Assembly: GCF_002127325.2 (NCBI RefSeq)
Contig: NC_035439.2
Location: forward strand, 2,546,365-2,610,364
Length of the DNA: 64,000 bases
Direction: 5' to 3'
Source of the DNA: Helianthus annuus
Lineage: Eukaryota > Streptophyta > Magnoliopsida > Asterales > Asteraceae
Position 1 is the stretch's first letter. Every line of letters starts with the position of its first letter. The notes below the pieces were generated by a model. The model was not told the DNA's origin and searched no databases. It was given only the letters and a program-made list of their open reading frames with translations. The position numbers and the translations under genes were made by a program. Positions 45,828 through 56,522 of the stretch are shown here, piece after piece.

Positions 45828-46621
45828 AGTGGTATCAGAGCTTGGCTCTTTACCTTGTTTAAAACCGGGTTGTTCAAGTTCTTGGTGTGTTTGAACACTT
45901 GGTTTAGCACCCGTTTTTGGTGGTTTTCTTGCTTGTTTAAACTGAAAAACGGTTTCTAAACCTTCGGGAGTGTTCAAGGTTGGGTTGGGTAACTTGAAAA
46001 CTTGTTTTTAAGAGACTTTGATTTTTCCGGCCATTTTCCGTTCATAATTCCGGCGACTGGTTGTGGATAAGGTGTTGTCCATTTTGGGAAAACTTTTCAA
46101 AGTTTGGTGAAAAGTTGGGTCTGCACATACCTTCTGCCGAAAGTTGTGCACCAACCCATCACCTTTCTCACCTACCCGTCAACTTTGTGTCAGTGTGTCA
46201 GAAAGTTCCGAAAGATATCCTTCGACTTCGAAAGATCATCTTTCGATCAGAGACAGCTCGAAAGATTAGCATCCTTCGAGTAATCTTTCGAAGTCTAAGA
46301 ATTATCCTTCGTGTGTGGAATCTTTTCGAAAGATAGTAGTCCGAAAGATAAGGATCTTTCATTGTGAATCTTTCGAGATCAGTATTCGAAAGATAAAGAT
46401 CTTTCGAACTGTGAATCTTTCGTGATAATTGGTCGAAAGATAAGGATCTTTCATTGTGAATCTTTCGAAGACTTTGCTCGAAACTCAACAGTAATCTTTC
46501 GATCACTGTTGATCATTCGAACTAGTCTTGATCTCTCGAACAGGTTGCATCTTTCGATTCATATCTGTTTTTGCACTTAACAGTTTGTGGTGTGTAGGTT
46601 TGGTACTTATATTTGATCAAA
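45828..46621 (+). promoter_or_regulatory. SIRE-F primer site and ATG-free leader with TCGAAAGAT array
   Basis: TGGTATCAGAGC is at 45830-45841. The motif array occupies about 46205-46560. No ATG is seen from about 45524 to gag at 46622. ATAAG|GT near 46069 and GTGTGTAG|G at 46597 could be a leader intron pair, at the same relative places as in SIRE-C; inference only. Confidence 0.72.
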
Positions 46622-49600
46622 ATGAGTTGTACTAGTCCGTGGGATTGGAGTTTGGACTCACGATCCAATCAAGAGCTAGTCACTGCTGCAGATTGGGCAA
46701 AGAGTATGATTCCACAGCCATCAATCAGTCCAAGTCAATGGGCTTTGGTATCCAATCAAAGTCAAAGTCTTCAGAACCTTCTGATTAGTGAGAGTGAAAC
46801 TGGCAGCAACAATCGTCCACCTAAGTTGAACCATATGAACGATTTTCCATCATGGAAAAACCGTTTTCACACATATGTTCAAGGGCAAAGCACTGATCTT
46901 TGGACGTGTTTCATCAATGCGTTCAATACTAATCTTGAAACTGCTGCGTCAACTTCAGAGGGTTATGCCAATATGCTTGAAAATGACAAGAAGGCTTATG
47001 AATTGGAGAAAAAGGCCTTTGCCACACTTACTCAAGCACTCAACAAAGACATCTACCATCAGTTCTCATATTGCAAGTCCACGAAAGCATTGTGGGATGC
47101 CTTAGTTGCTAGAGGAGAAGGCAATGCAGCTGCTCGAAAATCTCGGCATGATTTGTTGAAGAAAGAGTTTGAATCCTTTCAGTTTTTGGAAAACGAGACT
47201 CTGAATGATATGATCACACGTTTCTATCATTTGATTAGTGAGATGTGTGCTTATGGAGTTGTGTCTACTCAACAAGACATGGTGAGTAGATTTGCTGACG
47301 CCTTACCTCCAAAGTGGAGTTCTTTCATTGAACTGCTGAAGCATACTGGAACTCTAGATCAAGTCAACATCTATGAGTTCATTCAAAAGCTGGAACATAA
47401 AAATGATGAAGAAATTAGGAAAGCAAGGCGTGCTCCAGCTCCTCAGAATACAGAAATGTATCTTCCAGGATTCGATGTTTTGGCAAGATCCGCTGCAGCT
47501 CAGCAACAGCAACCTAAGCTGCAGACTGCATTTGTGTCCAATACAAGTTCAAGTTCCTTTCCATTTCCTCAATCAACAGCTGCTCCACCACAACCTCAAT
47601 TCGATCCGAGGTCCTACATTCCTGTTCCAACACAGCCACAACCACAACCTCAACAACAACAACAGCAAGCTCACTATACAAGCAGTCCTCAACCTCAACC
47701 CCAAAGTCATCACACAATCCGAGTCGACAACTCAAATCTTTCACACCTTAGCATTGAAGTTGCTAAGGAACATATGGAAATTATCAACACCATGGTCAGT
47801 GCATACTGTGTTTTGGTAGCAGGTCAGCTTGGAAACATCAACATGACCAATGAAGATTATGATCAGATCGACAAGGAAGAAATGGAGTTGATGGATATTA
47901 AATGGGCTTTTGCTAGTGCGGTTAGAAGGGCAAAAGATTTCATGGCACGAACTGGAAGAACTTCGTTGGAAGGAAAGAAAAACACGAAGTATGGGTTTGA
48001 TATTAATGCCGTCACGTGCTTTAACTGTGGCGAGAAAGGGCACTTTAAACGTGAGTGCACTCGACCAACAAAACACGGCAATCACAACCCTTTCAGAAAC
48101 CAGACGAATGTGAATGCCCAACAAGAAAACCGTGAACGGAGGATGGTGGCAGTGAATAACAATCAGGGACAGCCTGGAACTACCAATCACAATCGGGCTT
48201 TGGCTGTTCAAGCTGATGAAGGATGTGACTGGTCAGTGCAGTTTGGTGAAGGTGATCAGGGAAGTGGAACTGCATTGTATGCTAAAGTCATCGAGCAGGT
48301 TCATAAAGAAGAATCTTCTGGGAGTGATGACAGTTCTGGTTATTCTGGAAGTTCGGATGAAGAAGGCTCTGTTTCTGGGGATAATCACTCAGAGCCTGAT
48401 GAGGAGGAAGAAAGTGAAGATATTCAGGATCTTCTGAATGAAGCTGATGAGCTTAAATGTCAGAAATCAATTCTGATTAGGAAGGCTGCTGCTACATCAA
48501 CGGAAATGGAAAAGCTATTTTCTGAAGATGGAGCTTTTTCTTTTCAAACTGCCTTTATGGCAAATGGTTCAGCCTCTACTAGTCAGGTAAATTCTGAACC
48601 TCCTGCCCCTAGTATTTGTAACTCATGTGCTGAGATGAAGCTTGAATCAGAAAAGCTTCATAGTCATAATCAGAATTTGGTTATTGAACTGTCGAAATGC
48701 AAAGAGGCAAACATGGCTTTAACTCGGAATGAAAAAGAATTTAAATCTGTAATAGAAACTTTAAAGAAAAATGTGTCCGAGGTTAACAAAGTAGTTTACC
48801 ACAAGCAAGTGAGTATAAATGAATATATTAACATTGTGGAAGAAACTAAAAAGAAATTAGCCATTGCCCAATGCGAACATGATGCGATCAAACAGAAATT
48901 GGATAGTTATTCTAACTCCCAATTTGTGCTTGATCACATCATCGATGTTCAACAACTAAAGGGAAATCAGAAAGGCATAGGGTATAACAAATGTCCGCCC
49001 CCCTTGATGAACAACTATACCAAGATGCCTGATGAGGAAGAAATGCCTCGGTATGAACCCAGTGTGCCTCTTGATGTTGAGGAGTTTACTACTGGCCTTG
49101 GGTTCAAACCGGACAATTCTTCAAACACAGCCTCTAAGGAACAAGAAACTTCACCATCCATGAAGCAAAGTCCTCCAATTATCGAGGACTATGAGACATC
49201 GGATGATGAATCAGAAGTGGCTGTAAGTGATCAGGATAAATCACTTAGCAAGATGAAAGGAGTAGATATTCCACGAGAGAATCACATCCTTTGTGATCCT
49301 GATATTCCTGAGGTTCCATCTGTCAAGAAGCAAGTGATTGATCCTGTCAAGGTTGATAAGACAGGTGTGTCTACTGTTAAAAGCAGTAATGTGTTGTACA
49401 CTTTGGTTGGAGATAATAAAATCTACTCAGATCATGTTTTTCCAATTAAAAATGTAAATAAATCTTTGATTGACAAAGTCTTTGAAGACAATACAAACAA
49501 ATTTTTGGGAAAAACACTTCCGGGAATTGTGGTAACACAATGTGATCCAATTCCTAAGGCTGAGATTAGAAAACAGTTTGGTAATCAAAAATCTCCAACC

Positions 49601-50344
49601 ACTCAACAACCGACTGCTTCTAAGGGTAAACAACAACAACGAGCTCCAAAGCCAAAGGCTAAGGTTGAATCAAAAGGAGCTCGTTACACAAAGAAAGGAA
49701 AAGATGTTAAATTTGTAGCATCAAAAGGTACAGATAAAATTGAGACTTTTGAAAACAAATCAAACACTGATTTTGTACAACAAGTCAAGATTTTGAAACG
49801 TAACAGTGATAACAATTACACCCAACACACAGACGGGTGTGATGAAAGAGCAAGTACCTCAGGTTCTACAGGTTCAACATCTGGTAGTCGATTAAGTTCT
49901 CCTAAGTCTGTTGAAAGGAGAACTTGTTTCAAATGTGGAGAAATTGGGCACATTATCAGAAACTGCCCAAATGCTCCAAAGAAGAAATTTGTTGAGAAAA
50001 CTCCACCTGAAACAGTTCACCCTCAACGTCGGTCAGTTTCACCTAAACAAGATAAACGAACTGTAAAAGAACAAGAAACTAAACAACGACGTAAGAACAT
50101 GAAAACTGTTGAAAAAGCATTAAAATCTGAAGTTAAAACAGTTCAAAAGGAACCAAGAGTGTCACAACCTGTAAAACCAGAATCTTCAAAAACAGGTAGG
50201 CAAAGACAAACTTGGTTACCTAAGTCGGGTGACAATTCAGGGGGAGCAGTTGTTCTTGAAAACCATCAAGAGATTGAGCTCACGTTTCGTGATGCTAAGG
50301 GACGACCCAAGACCACTAAGGCTTGGGTCCCCATTCTCAACTGA
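46622..50344 (+). CDS. gag: Gag polyprotein of SIRE-F (1240 aa)
   Basis: Starts at ATG 46622 (MSCTSPWDW); the in-frame extension to 46613 has no ATG. Capsid-like part: about 60-285 (RPPKLNHMNDFPSW onward). Gln/Pro-rich linker with QPQPQPQQQQQQ: about 320-365. CCHC knuckle CFNCGEKGHFKREC starts at about 466. Ser/acidic stretch: about 560-600. Coiled coil: about 670-790. Second knuckle CFKCGEIGHIIRNC starts at about 1102. The end is KAWVPILN-TGA. Colinear with the SIRE-C Gag but clearly diverged, unlike the near-identical 3' half of pol. It packages element RNA by family role. Frame intact; TGA is at 50342-50344. Confidence 0.93.
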   Translation: MSCTSPWDWSLDSRSNQELVTAADWAKSMIPQPSISPSQWALVSNQSQSLQNLLISESETGSNNRPPKLNHMNDFPSWKNRFHTYVQGQSTDLWTCFINAFNTNLETAASTSEGYANMLENDKKAYELEKKAFATLTQALNKDIYHQFSYCKSTKALWDALVARGEGNAAARKSRHDLLKKEFESFQFLENETLNDMITRFYHLISEMCAYGVVSTQQDMVSRFADALPPKWSSFIELLKHTGTLDQVNIYEFIQKLEHKNDEEIRKARRAPAPQNTEMYLPGFDVLARSAAAQQQQPKLQTAFVSNTSSSSFPFPQSTAAPPQPQFDPRSYIPVPTQPQPQPQQQQQQAHYTSSPQPQPQSHHTIRVDNSNLSHLSIEVAKEHMEIINTMVSAYCVLVAGQLGNINMTNEDYDQIDKEEMELMDIKWAFASAVRRAKDFMARTGRTSLEGKKNTKYGFDINAVTCFNCGEKGHFKRECTRPTKHGNHNPFRNQTNVNAQQENRERRMVAVNNNQGQPGTTNHNRALAVQADEGCDWSVQFGEGDQGSGTALYAKVIEQVHKEESSGSDDSSGYSGSSDEEGSVSGDNHSEPDEEEESEDIQDLLNEADELKCQKSILIRKAAATSTEMEKLFSEDGAFSFQTAFMANGSASTSQVNSEPPAPSICNSCAEMKLESEKLHSHNQNLVIELSKCKEANMALTRNEKEFKSVIETLKKNVSEVNKVVYHKQVSINEYINIVEETKKKLAIAQCEHDAIKQKLDSYSNSQFVLDHIIDVQQLKGNQKGIGYNKCPPPLMNNYTKMPDEEEMPRYEPSVPLDVEEFTTGLGFKPDNSSNTASKEQETSPSMKQSPPIIEDYETSDDESEVAVSDQDKSLSKMKGVDIPRENHILCDPDIPEVPSVKKQVIDPVKVDKTGVSTVKSSNVLYTLVGDNKIYSDHVFPIKNVNKSLIDKVFEDNTNKFLGKTLPGIVVTQCDPIPKAEIRKQFGNQKSPTTQQPTASKGKQQQRAPKPKAKVESKGARYTKKGKDVKFVASKGTDKIETFENKSNTDFVQQVKILKRNSDNNYTQHTDGCDERASTSGSTGSTSGSRLSSPKSVERRTCFKCGEIGHIIRNCPNAPKKKFVEKTPPETVHPQRRSVSPKQDKRTVKEQETKQRRKNMKTVEKALKSEVKTVQKEPRVSQPVKPESSKTGRQRQTWLPKSGDNSGGAVVLENHQEIELTFRDAKGRPKTTKAWVPILN

Positions 50345-50367
50345 TGTGTTTAATTGACATGTGCAGG
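50345..50367 (+). promoter_or_regulatory. gag-pol junction of SIRE-F with TGTGCAG|G
   Basis: 22-nt spacer; AG at 50365-50366, then GATGTTCTAGG opens pol. Pol lies +1 relative to gag. An in-frame TGA is three codons upstream of the AG and no in-frame ATG exists, so pol needs splicing, frameshifting or another unusual start. Confidence 0.5.
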
Positions 50368-53300
50368 ATGTTCTAGGAGGAACTATTAATAGTCATTGGA
50401 TTGTTGATAGTGGAGCATCCAGGCACATGACTGGCGACTTACGGCTCCTATATGACGTGAGAAATATTAGAGGAGGGTATGTTGCTTTTGCGGGTGATAA
50501 AGGTGGGTACATCACTGGAGAAGGAAGTATCTCCAATGGTATCGTGTGCTTTGATAAGATCAATTATGTGAAGCAAATTGATCACAATCTTCTGAGTGTG
50601 TCGCAAATCTGCGATAAAAAGTTCTCAGTGATTTTTGATGATGCTGGCTGCTATGTGCTGAAACCTGGTTTCAAAATTCCACAAGAATGGATTCTCTTAT
50701 CGGCTCCGAGAGTTAATGATCTTTATATTCTCGATATGAGCCAGGCGATTACTACATCTGCACAAGTCACTTGCTTTGTCTCAAAAGCCACAGAAAAGGA
50801 GTCTATCTCTTGGCACAGAAGAATGGGACACATTCACTTGAGAAAGATGAACCATTTGGTGAAAAATAATCTTGTGAATGGTGTGCCTGTGAGAAGTTTT
50901 CATCTACAAGATATCTGTGTCTCGTGCCAAAAAGGGAAGCAAACAAAGAAGTCTCACCCTTTGAAGAAAATCAACACTGTCAGCATGCCTCTCGAACGTC
51001 TTCATATGGACCTTTTTGGACCTATGAAGCACAAGACAACGTTTGGTGATGCCTATTGTTTAGTAGTTACTGATGACTACTCTAGATTTTCTTGGGTATC
51101 TTTTATGGCACACAAGAGTGAAACTCCCGGCATCCTCAAGGATCTTCTTACAATGTTGGAGAATCTCTATACGTTGAAAGTGAAAAGGATCCGAAGCGAC
51201 AATGGAACTGAATTCAAGAATCAAGTTATGGATGAGTTTTGTACTTCTAAAGGCATTCTTCATGAGTACAGTTCTCGTTATACTCCACAACAAAATGGTG
51301 TCGCTGAGAGGAAGAATCGAACTATTATTGAAACTGCAAGAACAATGTTAGTAGAGTCGGAACTCCCTATTCAATTCTGGGGGGAGGCTGTATCGGCTGC
51401 ATGCTACACGTTAAACAGAGTTCTTACAGTAAAGAGACATGGCAAGACTTGCTTCGAACTCCTTCAGAAAAGGAAACCGGATCTTTCTTACCTTGAACCG
51501 TTTGGTGCTCCGTGTACTATGATTGAGCCGGATGGAAAGTTTGGTGCAAGAGCTATCGAGGGTTTCTTCCTTGGATATGCTACTCCGAATTTTCGTGTCT
51601 GGAATCTAGCTACCAAGAAGATTGAGCTATGGAGCGAAGTTAGGGTTCAAAGGTACACGAGTCCTGTTAGGGCTCCGGGTGATCCGTGGATGTTCGATTA
51701 TGATGGGCTATTTGACTCCTTCAATCTGCCATCCTTTGACGAAGAATCAGCAGCGGCTAGAATGTTGTTGGAAAGTGACAACGCTGCTGTCTCGCCATTG
51801 GTTAGACCTATTGTTGTTGATCCTCAAGTTTCTACGTCAGTCAACAATTTGGTTCAAAATGAGGTTTATGAAGATGCTGCTGATTATAATGACTCTTCTG
51901 AAGATGATGAATATCATGATGCAGCCGAAGGATCTTCAGCTCCAGCTGCTCCTGTTCAAGGTGCTTCTGTAGATACACCTCATACGCAGAATGTAGACAC
52001 TGCTGAAGGGAATGCATCCACCTCTACCCACATTCCTGGTGTGGAGTTGGTTGTTGATCTTAATCTTACCAATTTGGGTATCAATGCTCGTGTGCCAGAT
52101 AATCCTGAAATGAGGATTCACGATACCCATCCCCAGCAGAATATCATAGGAGATGTCCATCGCGGTGTGCAGACGCGTAATCAGCTGAGAAACAACCGAA
52201 ATGCTGGTTTGTATTCAGCTATAAGAGAATCTGGTCAACAGAATGACTGGTCCTTCGCGTGTTACGTGTCACAAGAAGAACCAAAGTCGTGGAAAGAAGC
52301 ATTGAAAGATAGTGCTTGGGTTGAAGCCATGCAGGAAGAATTACAGCAATTTCACAAGCTTGGTGTTTGGAAGCTTGTTGAAAAACCCGAGAACTACAAG
52401 AAGATTGGCACTCGATGGGTCTTCAAATGCAAGAAAGACGACCGTGGAGTGGTTATTCGGAACAAAGCTCGTTTAGTCGTTCAAGGTTTTCGTCAGATAG
52501 AAGGGATCGACTACAACGAAGTCTATGCACCAGTTGCACGTCTGGAAGCTATTCGGATCTTTCTGGCTTATGCCTCATTCAAAGGATTCAAGGTTTACCA
52601 GATGGACGTCAAAAGTGCATTTCTACATGGTGTGGTTGAAGAAGAGGTATATGTCGAACAGCCTCCAGGTTTTGAAGATCCTGTCCATCCCGATCGGGTT
52701 TGGTTGCTCAACAAAGCTCTATATGGTCTTCATCAAGCGCCACGAGCTTGGTATGCAACCTTATCTACATATCTGCTGGAGAACGGTTTTCGAAGAGGTC
52801 TTATCGATTGTACTCTCTTCATCAAAGAACAAGATGGAGATCTTCTTCTGGTACAGGTATATGTTGATGATATTATTTTTGGTTCTACTAATGATGTTTT
52901 GTGTAGGAATTTCGAGCGCATTATGCAGGATAAGTTCGAGATGAGTGCTATGGGGGAAATGAATTTCTTTTTGGGCCTACAAGTGCAACAAACGGAGTCT
53001 GGGATATTCATCCATCAGACTAAATATGTTGGAGACATCTTGAGCCGGTTCCAGATGTCCGATGCATCGCCCATTGGTACCCCATTGCCAACTAATCACG
53101 GAATAACTCCTGACTTGAAGGGTGAACCTGTTAGCCCTTCATACTATCGCGCGATGATCGGATCCCTTATGTATCTCACAGCATCAAGGCCAGATATAAT
53201 GTACCCAACGTGCCTGCTTGCCAGATATCAAGTCAACCCGAAGGCCTCACATCTTGCAGCTGTCAAAAGGATTTTTCGTTATTTGAAGGCTTACCCCGAC

Positions 53301-53807
53301 ACCGGTCTGTGGTATCCTAGGGATAATAACTTTGACTTGGTTGCATTCAGTGATTCTGATTTTGGCGGATGCAAAATCGACGGCAAATCCACAACGGCTG
53401 GATGTCAGTTTTTAGGAAATCGCCTAGTCACATGGCAGTGCAAGAAGCAGACGTGTGTCGCTACATCAACATGCGAAGCTGAATACATTGCTGCCTCAAG
53501 TTGTTGTTCACAAGTTCTTTGGATCCAACAACAATTGCGGGACTACGGTTTTGAATTCCTAACTACTCCTATTTACGTTGATAATTCTGCTGCTTTAGAT
53601 ATCACTAAAAATCCTGTGCAGCATTCTAAGACCAAACACATCGAAATCAAATATCACTTCATACGTGATTGCTTTGAGAAAAGGCTAATCGATGTTGTTA
53701 AGGTCCACACCGATGACCAACGTGCCGACTTATTTACCAAAGCTTTTGACAAATCCAGATTTGACTTCTTATTATTGGTAAACGGCATTAAGGTCAAGCA
53801 AGAGTAA
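50361..53807 (+). CDS. pol: Pol polyprotein of SIRE-F, intact (about 1148 codons)
   Basis: Complete Copia-type Pol. Counting from GTG 50361: protease DSGA 16-19. GAG-pre-integrase HHCC: about 150-195. Integrase begins at MDLFGP near 216, with [17 protein letters not shown] and [13 protein letters not shown] Ser/acidic linker lies about 500-590. RT begins near KSWKEALKD (about 635), with [10 protein letters not shown] and YVDD near 833. RNase H has DSDFGG near 998, CEAEY near 1037 and DNSAA, and ends [11 protein letters not shown] and [12 protein letters not shown]. All catalytic acids visible in the family are present and no stop interrupts. The true N-terminus is probably the base after the AG at 50366, since GTG is not a likely plant start. 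Confidence 0.94.
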   Translation: MQDVLGGTINSHWIVDSGASRHMTGDLRLLYDVRNIRGGYVAFAGDKGGYITGEGSISNGIVCFDKINYVKQIDHNLLSVSQICDKKFSVIFDDAGCYVLKPGFKIPQEWILLSAPRVNDLYILDMSQAITTSAQVTCFVSKATEKESISWHRRMGHIHLRKMNHLVKNNLVNGVPVRSFHLQDICVSCQKGKQTKKSHPLKKINTVSMPLERLHMDLFGPMKHKTTFGDAYCLVVTDDYSRFSWVSFMAHKSETPGILKDLLTMLENLYTLKVKRIRSDNGTEFKNQVMDEFCTSKGILHEYSSRYTPQQNGVAERKNRTIIETARTMLVESELPIQFWGEAVSAACYTLNRVLTVKRHGKTCFELLQKRKPDLSYLEPFGAPCTMIEPDGKFGARAIEGFFLGYATPNFRVWNLATKKIELWSEVRVQRYTSPVRAPGDPWMFDYDGLFDSFNLPSFDEESAAARMLLESDNAAVSPLVRPIVVDPQVSTSVNNLVQNEVYEDAADYNDSSEDDEYHDAAEGSSAPAAPVQGASVDTPHTQNVDTAEGNASTSTHIPGVELVVDLNLTNLGINARVPDNPEMRIHDTHPQQNIIGDVHRGVQTRNQLRNNRNAGLYSAIRESGQQNDWSFACYVSQEEPKSWKEALKDSAWVEAMQEELQQFHKLGVWKLVEKPENYKKIGTRWVFKCKKDDRGVVIRNKARLVVQGFRQIEGIDYNEVYAPVARLEAIRIFLAYASFKGFKVYQMDVKSAFLHGVVEEEVYVEQPPGFEDPVHPDRVWLLNKALYGLHQAPRAWYATLSTYLLENGFRRGLIDCTLFIKEQDGDLLLVQVYVDDIIFGSTNDVLCRNFERIMQDKFEMSAMGEMNFFLGLQVQQTESGIFIHQTKYVGDILSRFQMSDASPIGTPLPTNHGITPDLKGEPVSPSYYRAMIGSLMYLTASRPDIMYPTCLLARYQVNPKASHLAAVKRIFRYLKAYPDTGLWYPRDNNFDLVAFSDSDFGGCKIDGKSTTAGCQFLGNRLVTWQCKKQTCVATSTCEAEYIAASSCCSQVLWIQQQLRDYGFEFLTTPIYVDNSAALDITKNPVQHSKTKHIEIKYHFIRDCFEKRLIDVVKVHTDDQRADLFTKAFDKSRFDFLLLVNGIKVKQE

Positions 53808-55691
53808 ACCAACATCGGAAAATCATTTTTGTAAATATCTTTGTGTGTTTTTAAATTTATCTTAGTTTATTGATTTTAGGGGGAGTAAATCCAAAATCTG
53901 AAAATCCAAAAACATCGAAAAATTTCAAAAACACAAAAACATAGAAAAACAAAAATGAGTTACCTGGCGAGCAAAAGAGAAAATGATAGTACATCAGTGG
54001 TCTATCCAAACCTCTTTAAACCTTAAATGCAAAACGATAAGCAGCTCTATATAAGATGTATCGGTAGGCTCACAATCATTTTAAAGTGTGCAGGGCGATA
54101 TAAATCTTAATCGACTGAAGACCAGGTGGGAACCATTCATTGGCATATGGTCTTAGTACCGAAATTTCGTTTGATAGATTGCCGAGGTTCTGAGATATTC
54201 GGTCTTTATGTTGCTTATCATCTGAGTATCATGGTTGTATCTTTTACCGAAAAATAACGGGGACGCAAGTCTAGATCTTCCATGATACTATACATACGTG
54301 TACATATTGCATACTGCATTCGACCTCAATAAGTGATAAACAATCACATGTCCAAATCAAATAAGTGATAATATATATCACATTTATCCGGGTGTCAAGT
54401 TCGTCTCTCTGCTGTACGGAAGTACTGACCTGTTCACGGACTTGCACCTGTGCCCTCATGCATATGAAAATCAAGTTCCTCATCAATAAGTGATTATATC
54501 ACAAAGGGCTTGTTTTCAAATCAAAATAAGTGAGTATCTCACAATTTATACGATCAAACAGATGATAATCGGTATACTCACCGGTAAGATGAACTCTCGT
54601 GCATACCTTGATACGGGAATGTGTCGTGATGTGGATGAACACCGGTCGGTAAGTATAAATCATACTTTAACGTATCCCCTCGCCATGATTACATCTGATA
54701 AGTTGAGTTTAAGTGGACAACAATACCGATAATTGTTATAGGATGTTTATCTTAATGTTAATTAACTGAACAACAAGAGTGTTTTGGCATGACCGTACAC
54801 TGATATGATTCTCTTACCCTCGAAACTCGCAAAAAGAATGTCTGTATATATTTATTTACTGCTTAACTTTTATTGTTTCTTTTAAACAGTTTCGTCGTTT
54901 GGTGCATATCAGCACGACATTAGCGGTGATGTCGTTTGATAACACTCAAAGGATTTTAACTTGTTGTCTTGTAATTTCAAAAATACCAAAAAGATTTTAG
55001 GCGTGTTTTAATATAAACTTTATAAAAGCCAAAAAGATTTTATTTCTACTTTATTTTCGATCGTACGATGTTGGAGCTCGAGTCTTCGTTCCCTGAAACC
55101 TGAACGAAAACCGAATTGACTAAATCTTCATAAACGGTCGAAATTTGCAAGTTTTGAAAGTTAAGTCTAAAGTTGAGAAATTTATTAAACTTTCAAACTG
55201 TCGGACGGTGTTTGATTATGACATGGTCATTCGTGTGTCATTTGTTTATACTATATTCTAAGCAGTTGTTCTCATTATGCGTTTAGATTTCTTGCATGTG
55301 CAGATTCTAAAGGCAAGGAGAACATGGTCGATGACAAGATTTGGAATGAAGACACGACGAGAAGGCGCTCAAAAGATGAAGATGATCGAGTAGCCACTGA
55401 CCATCATCAACACCACAAGGATCTCACTTCATAAAGTTAAAGTATTTCACGAGCATAACTCAAGGGGGGGCTTATGTTAAGGGGGAGTTTGTCAACACAC
55501 TTCCTACATGATACGGGTAGTTTGTTGATACACTCTCTGCTTTCAAGACGTGAAGACTTTGAAGATCCTCCGACAATGAAGACTTGAAAGGACATCAGAG
55601 TTTTGGGAACTCGAAGACCAAAGACCGTCGAAGTTCGAGACGAGTCTACAACTATAGAAGATAAAGACAAAGCTACAGCCAAGGGGGAGTT
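53808..55691 (+). other. 3' non-coding region of SIRE-F
   Basis: Nearly identical to SIRE-C 14764-16653. Same conserved blocks (53979-53997 and 54409-54431), hairpin module (about 54330-54545), CCAAAAAGATTTT blocks (about 54986 and 55026) and purine tracts near 53877, 55461, 55477 and 55681-55691. No gene; short frames at 54490-54732 and elsewhere are chance. Confidence 0.87.
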
Positions 55692-56332
55692 TGTTGGTGC
55701 ACTTGTGTCTGTACTTTGTCTGTATTCGGTCTGTATATAAACGATGTCCAAAGTTAGTCTGTAAGTTGACCAAGTCAACTATCCTCCTAGTTTGACTTGG
55801 TCAATCTGTTTGTAATATGCTAGTCTGAATCGAAGGATAGCCTCGAAGGATACTGTCGATCCTTCGAGGTAATCGAAAGATATGCTTCGAATTGTTGGAC
55901 CTCGAAGGATCATCCTTCGAGGTCATTGCTGATCATTCGAACATGTTGTCATCGATAGATGATCCTTCGGACCATCTATCGGATCCTTCGACCAAGACCT
56001 GCTGTGTATGGGTATAAGTACCCATGCAGTGTGTTGGTTTCAGCAGACACAAGTAAGACACCAAGAGAGAGTACATCCGAGAGATAGAGAGGATACTCTG
56101 CTGAAAACACACACACATACACTTTGAGAGTTTGCAAACTGATTGTAAACATTGTGCTTGTAACCGGAACCTTCATACGTATTAATACAGTGGTGTTAAT
56201 CGGTGAATCTTGTGTGTTTGTGTTTCTCTACTTGCTTCATCCCGGTTTGCCTACTAGCTTGGATTCCGCACTTGCTAGTGGGTTAGTATAACAAGGTTTA
56301 GGTTCGTAATCCTCCGCGAAAAGGGACCTACA
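55692..56332 (+). repeat. 3' LTR of SIRE-F
   Basis: 641 bp, no difference seen from the 5' copy. Purine tract AAGGGGGAGTT before it, caatt duplication after it. Confidence 0.96.
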
Positions 56333-56522
56333 CAATTCTTTTATGTGCAATATTGACATTGTTGCGATCACTATGATAGCTATGTTTTAAATGAGATTTT
56401 ATGAAAACTGAGCTAGAGATAAAAGATAACCATGACTTACAAACACTCTTGCAGCGGATCAGATCCCTCACCTCCAACCGTTTTAGGATTTCTTCAAGGG
56501 TTCCGGTGCAAAGATTTTTCAT
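56333..56522 (-). pseudogene. F-box gene, 5' segment with start codon and F-box
   Basis: Minus-strand start: ATG at 56522-56520, then MKNLCTGTLEEILKRLEV, RDLIRCKSVCKSWLSFI and SSVFIKSHL, a standard plant F-box of about 45 residues that would bind SKP1. It breaks at the SIRE-F target duplication after NNVNIAHKRI, and the next codons are at 45181 and below. The three segments total 1026 nt with one copy of each duplication, giving 341 residues plus stop, normal for an FBA-type F-box protein. No intron and no other lesion is seen. Confidence 0.9.

Larger units (their letters stand above)
45187..56332 (+). mobile_element. SIRE-F: complete, apparently intact Sirevirus in the F-box gene
   Basis: 11,146 bp, flanked by caatt (45182-45186 and 56333-56337). 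The LTRs (641 bp each) look identical base for base. Primer site, gag, pol, 3' region and purine tract are all present and both frames are unbroken. It is related to SIRE-C (similar LTR ends and leader motif), with near-identity from RT through the 3' region. On sequence alone this is the element most likely to be capable of movement. Confidence 0.96.

Noticed and set aside
33858..56522. Three separate small F-box-like genes
   Set aside because: Target duplications and exact frame continuity show one gene split by two insertions. Treating the elements as introns was also rejected: no splice consensus marks the breaks and they are opposite-strand retroelements.
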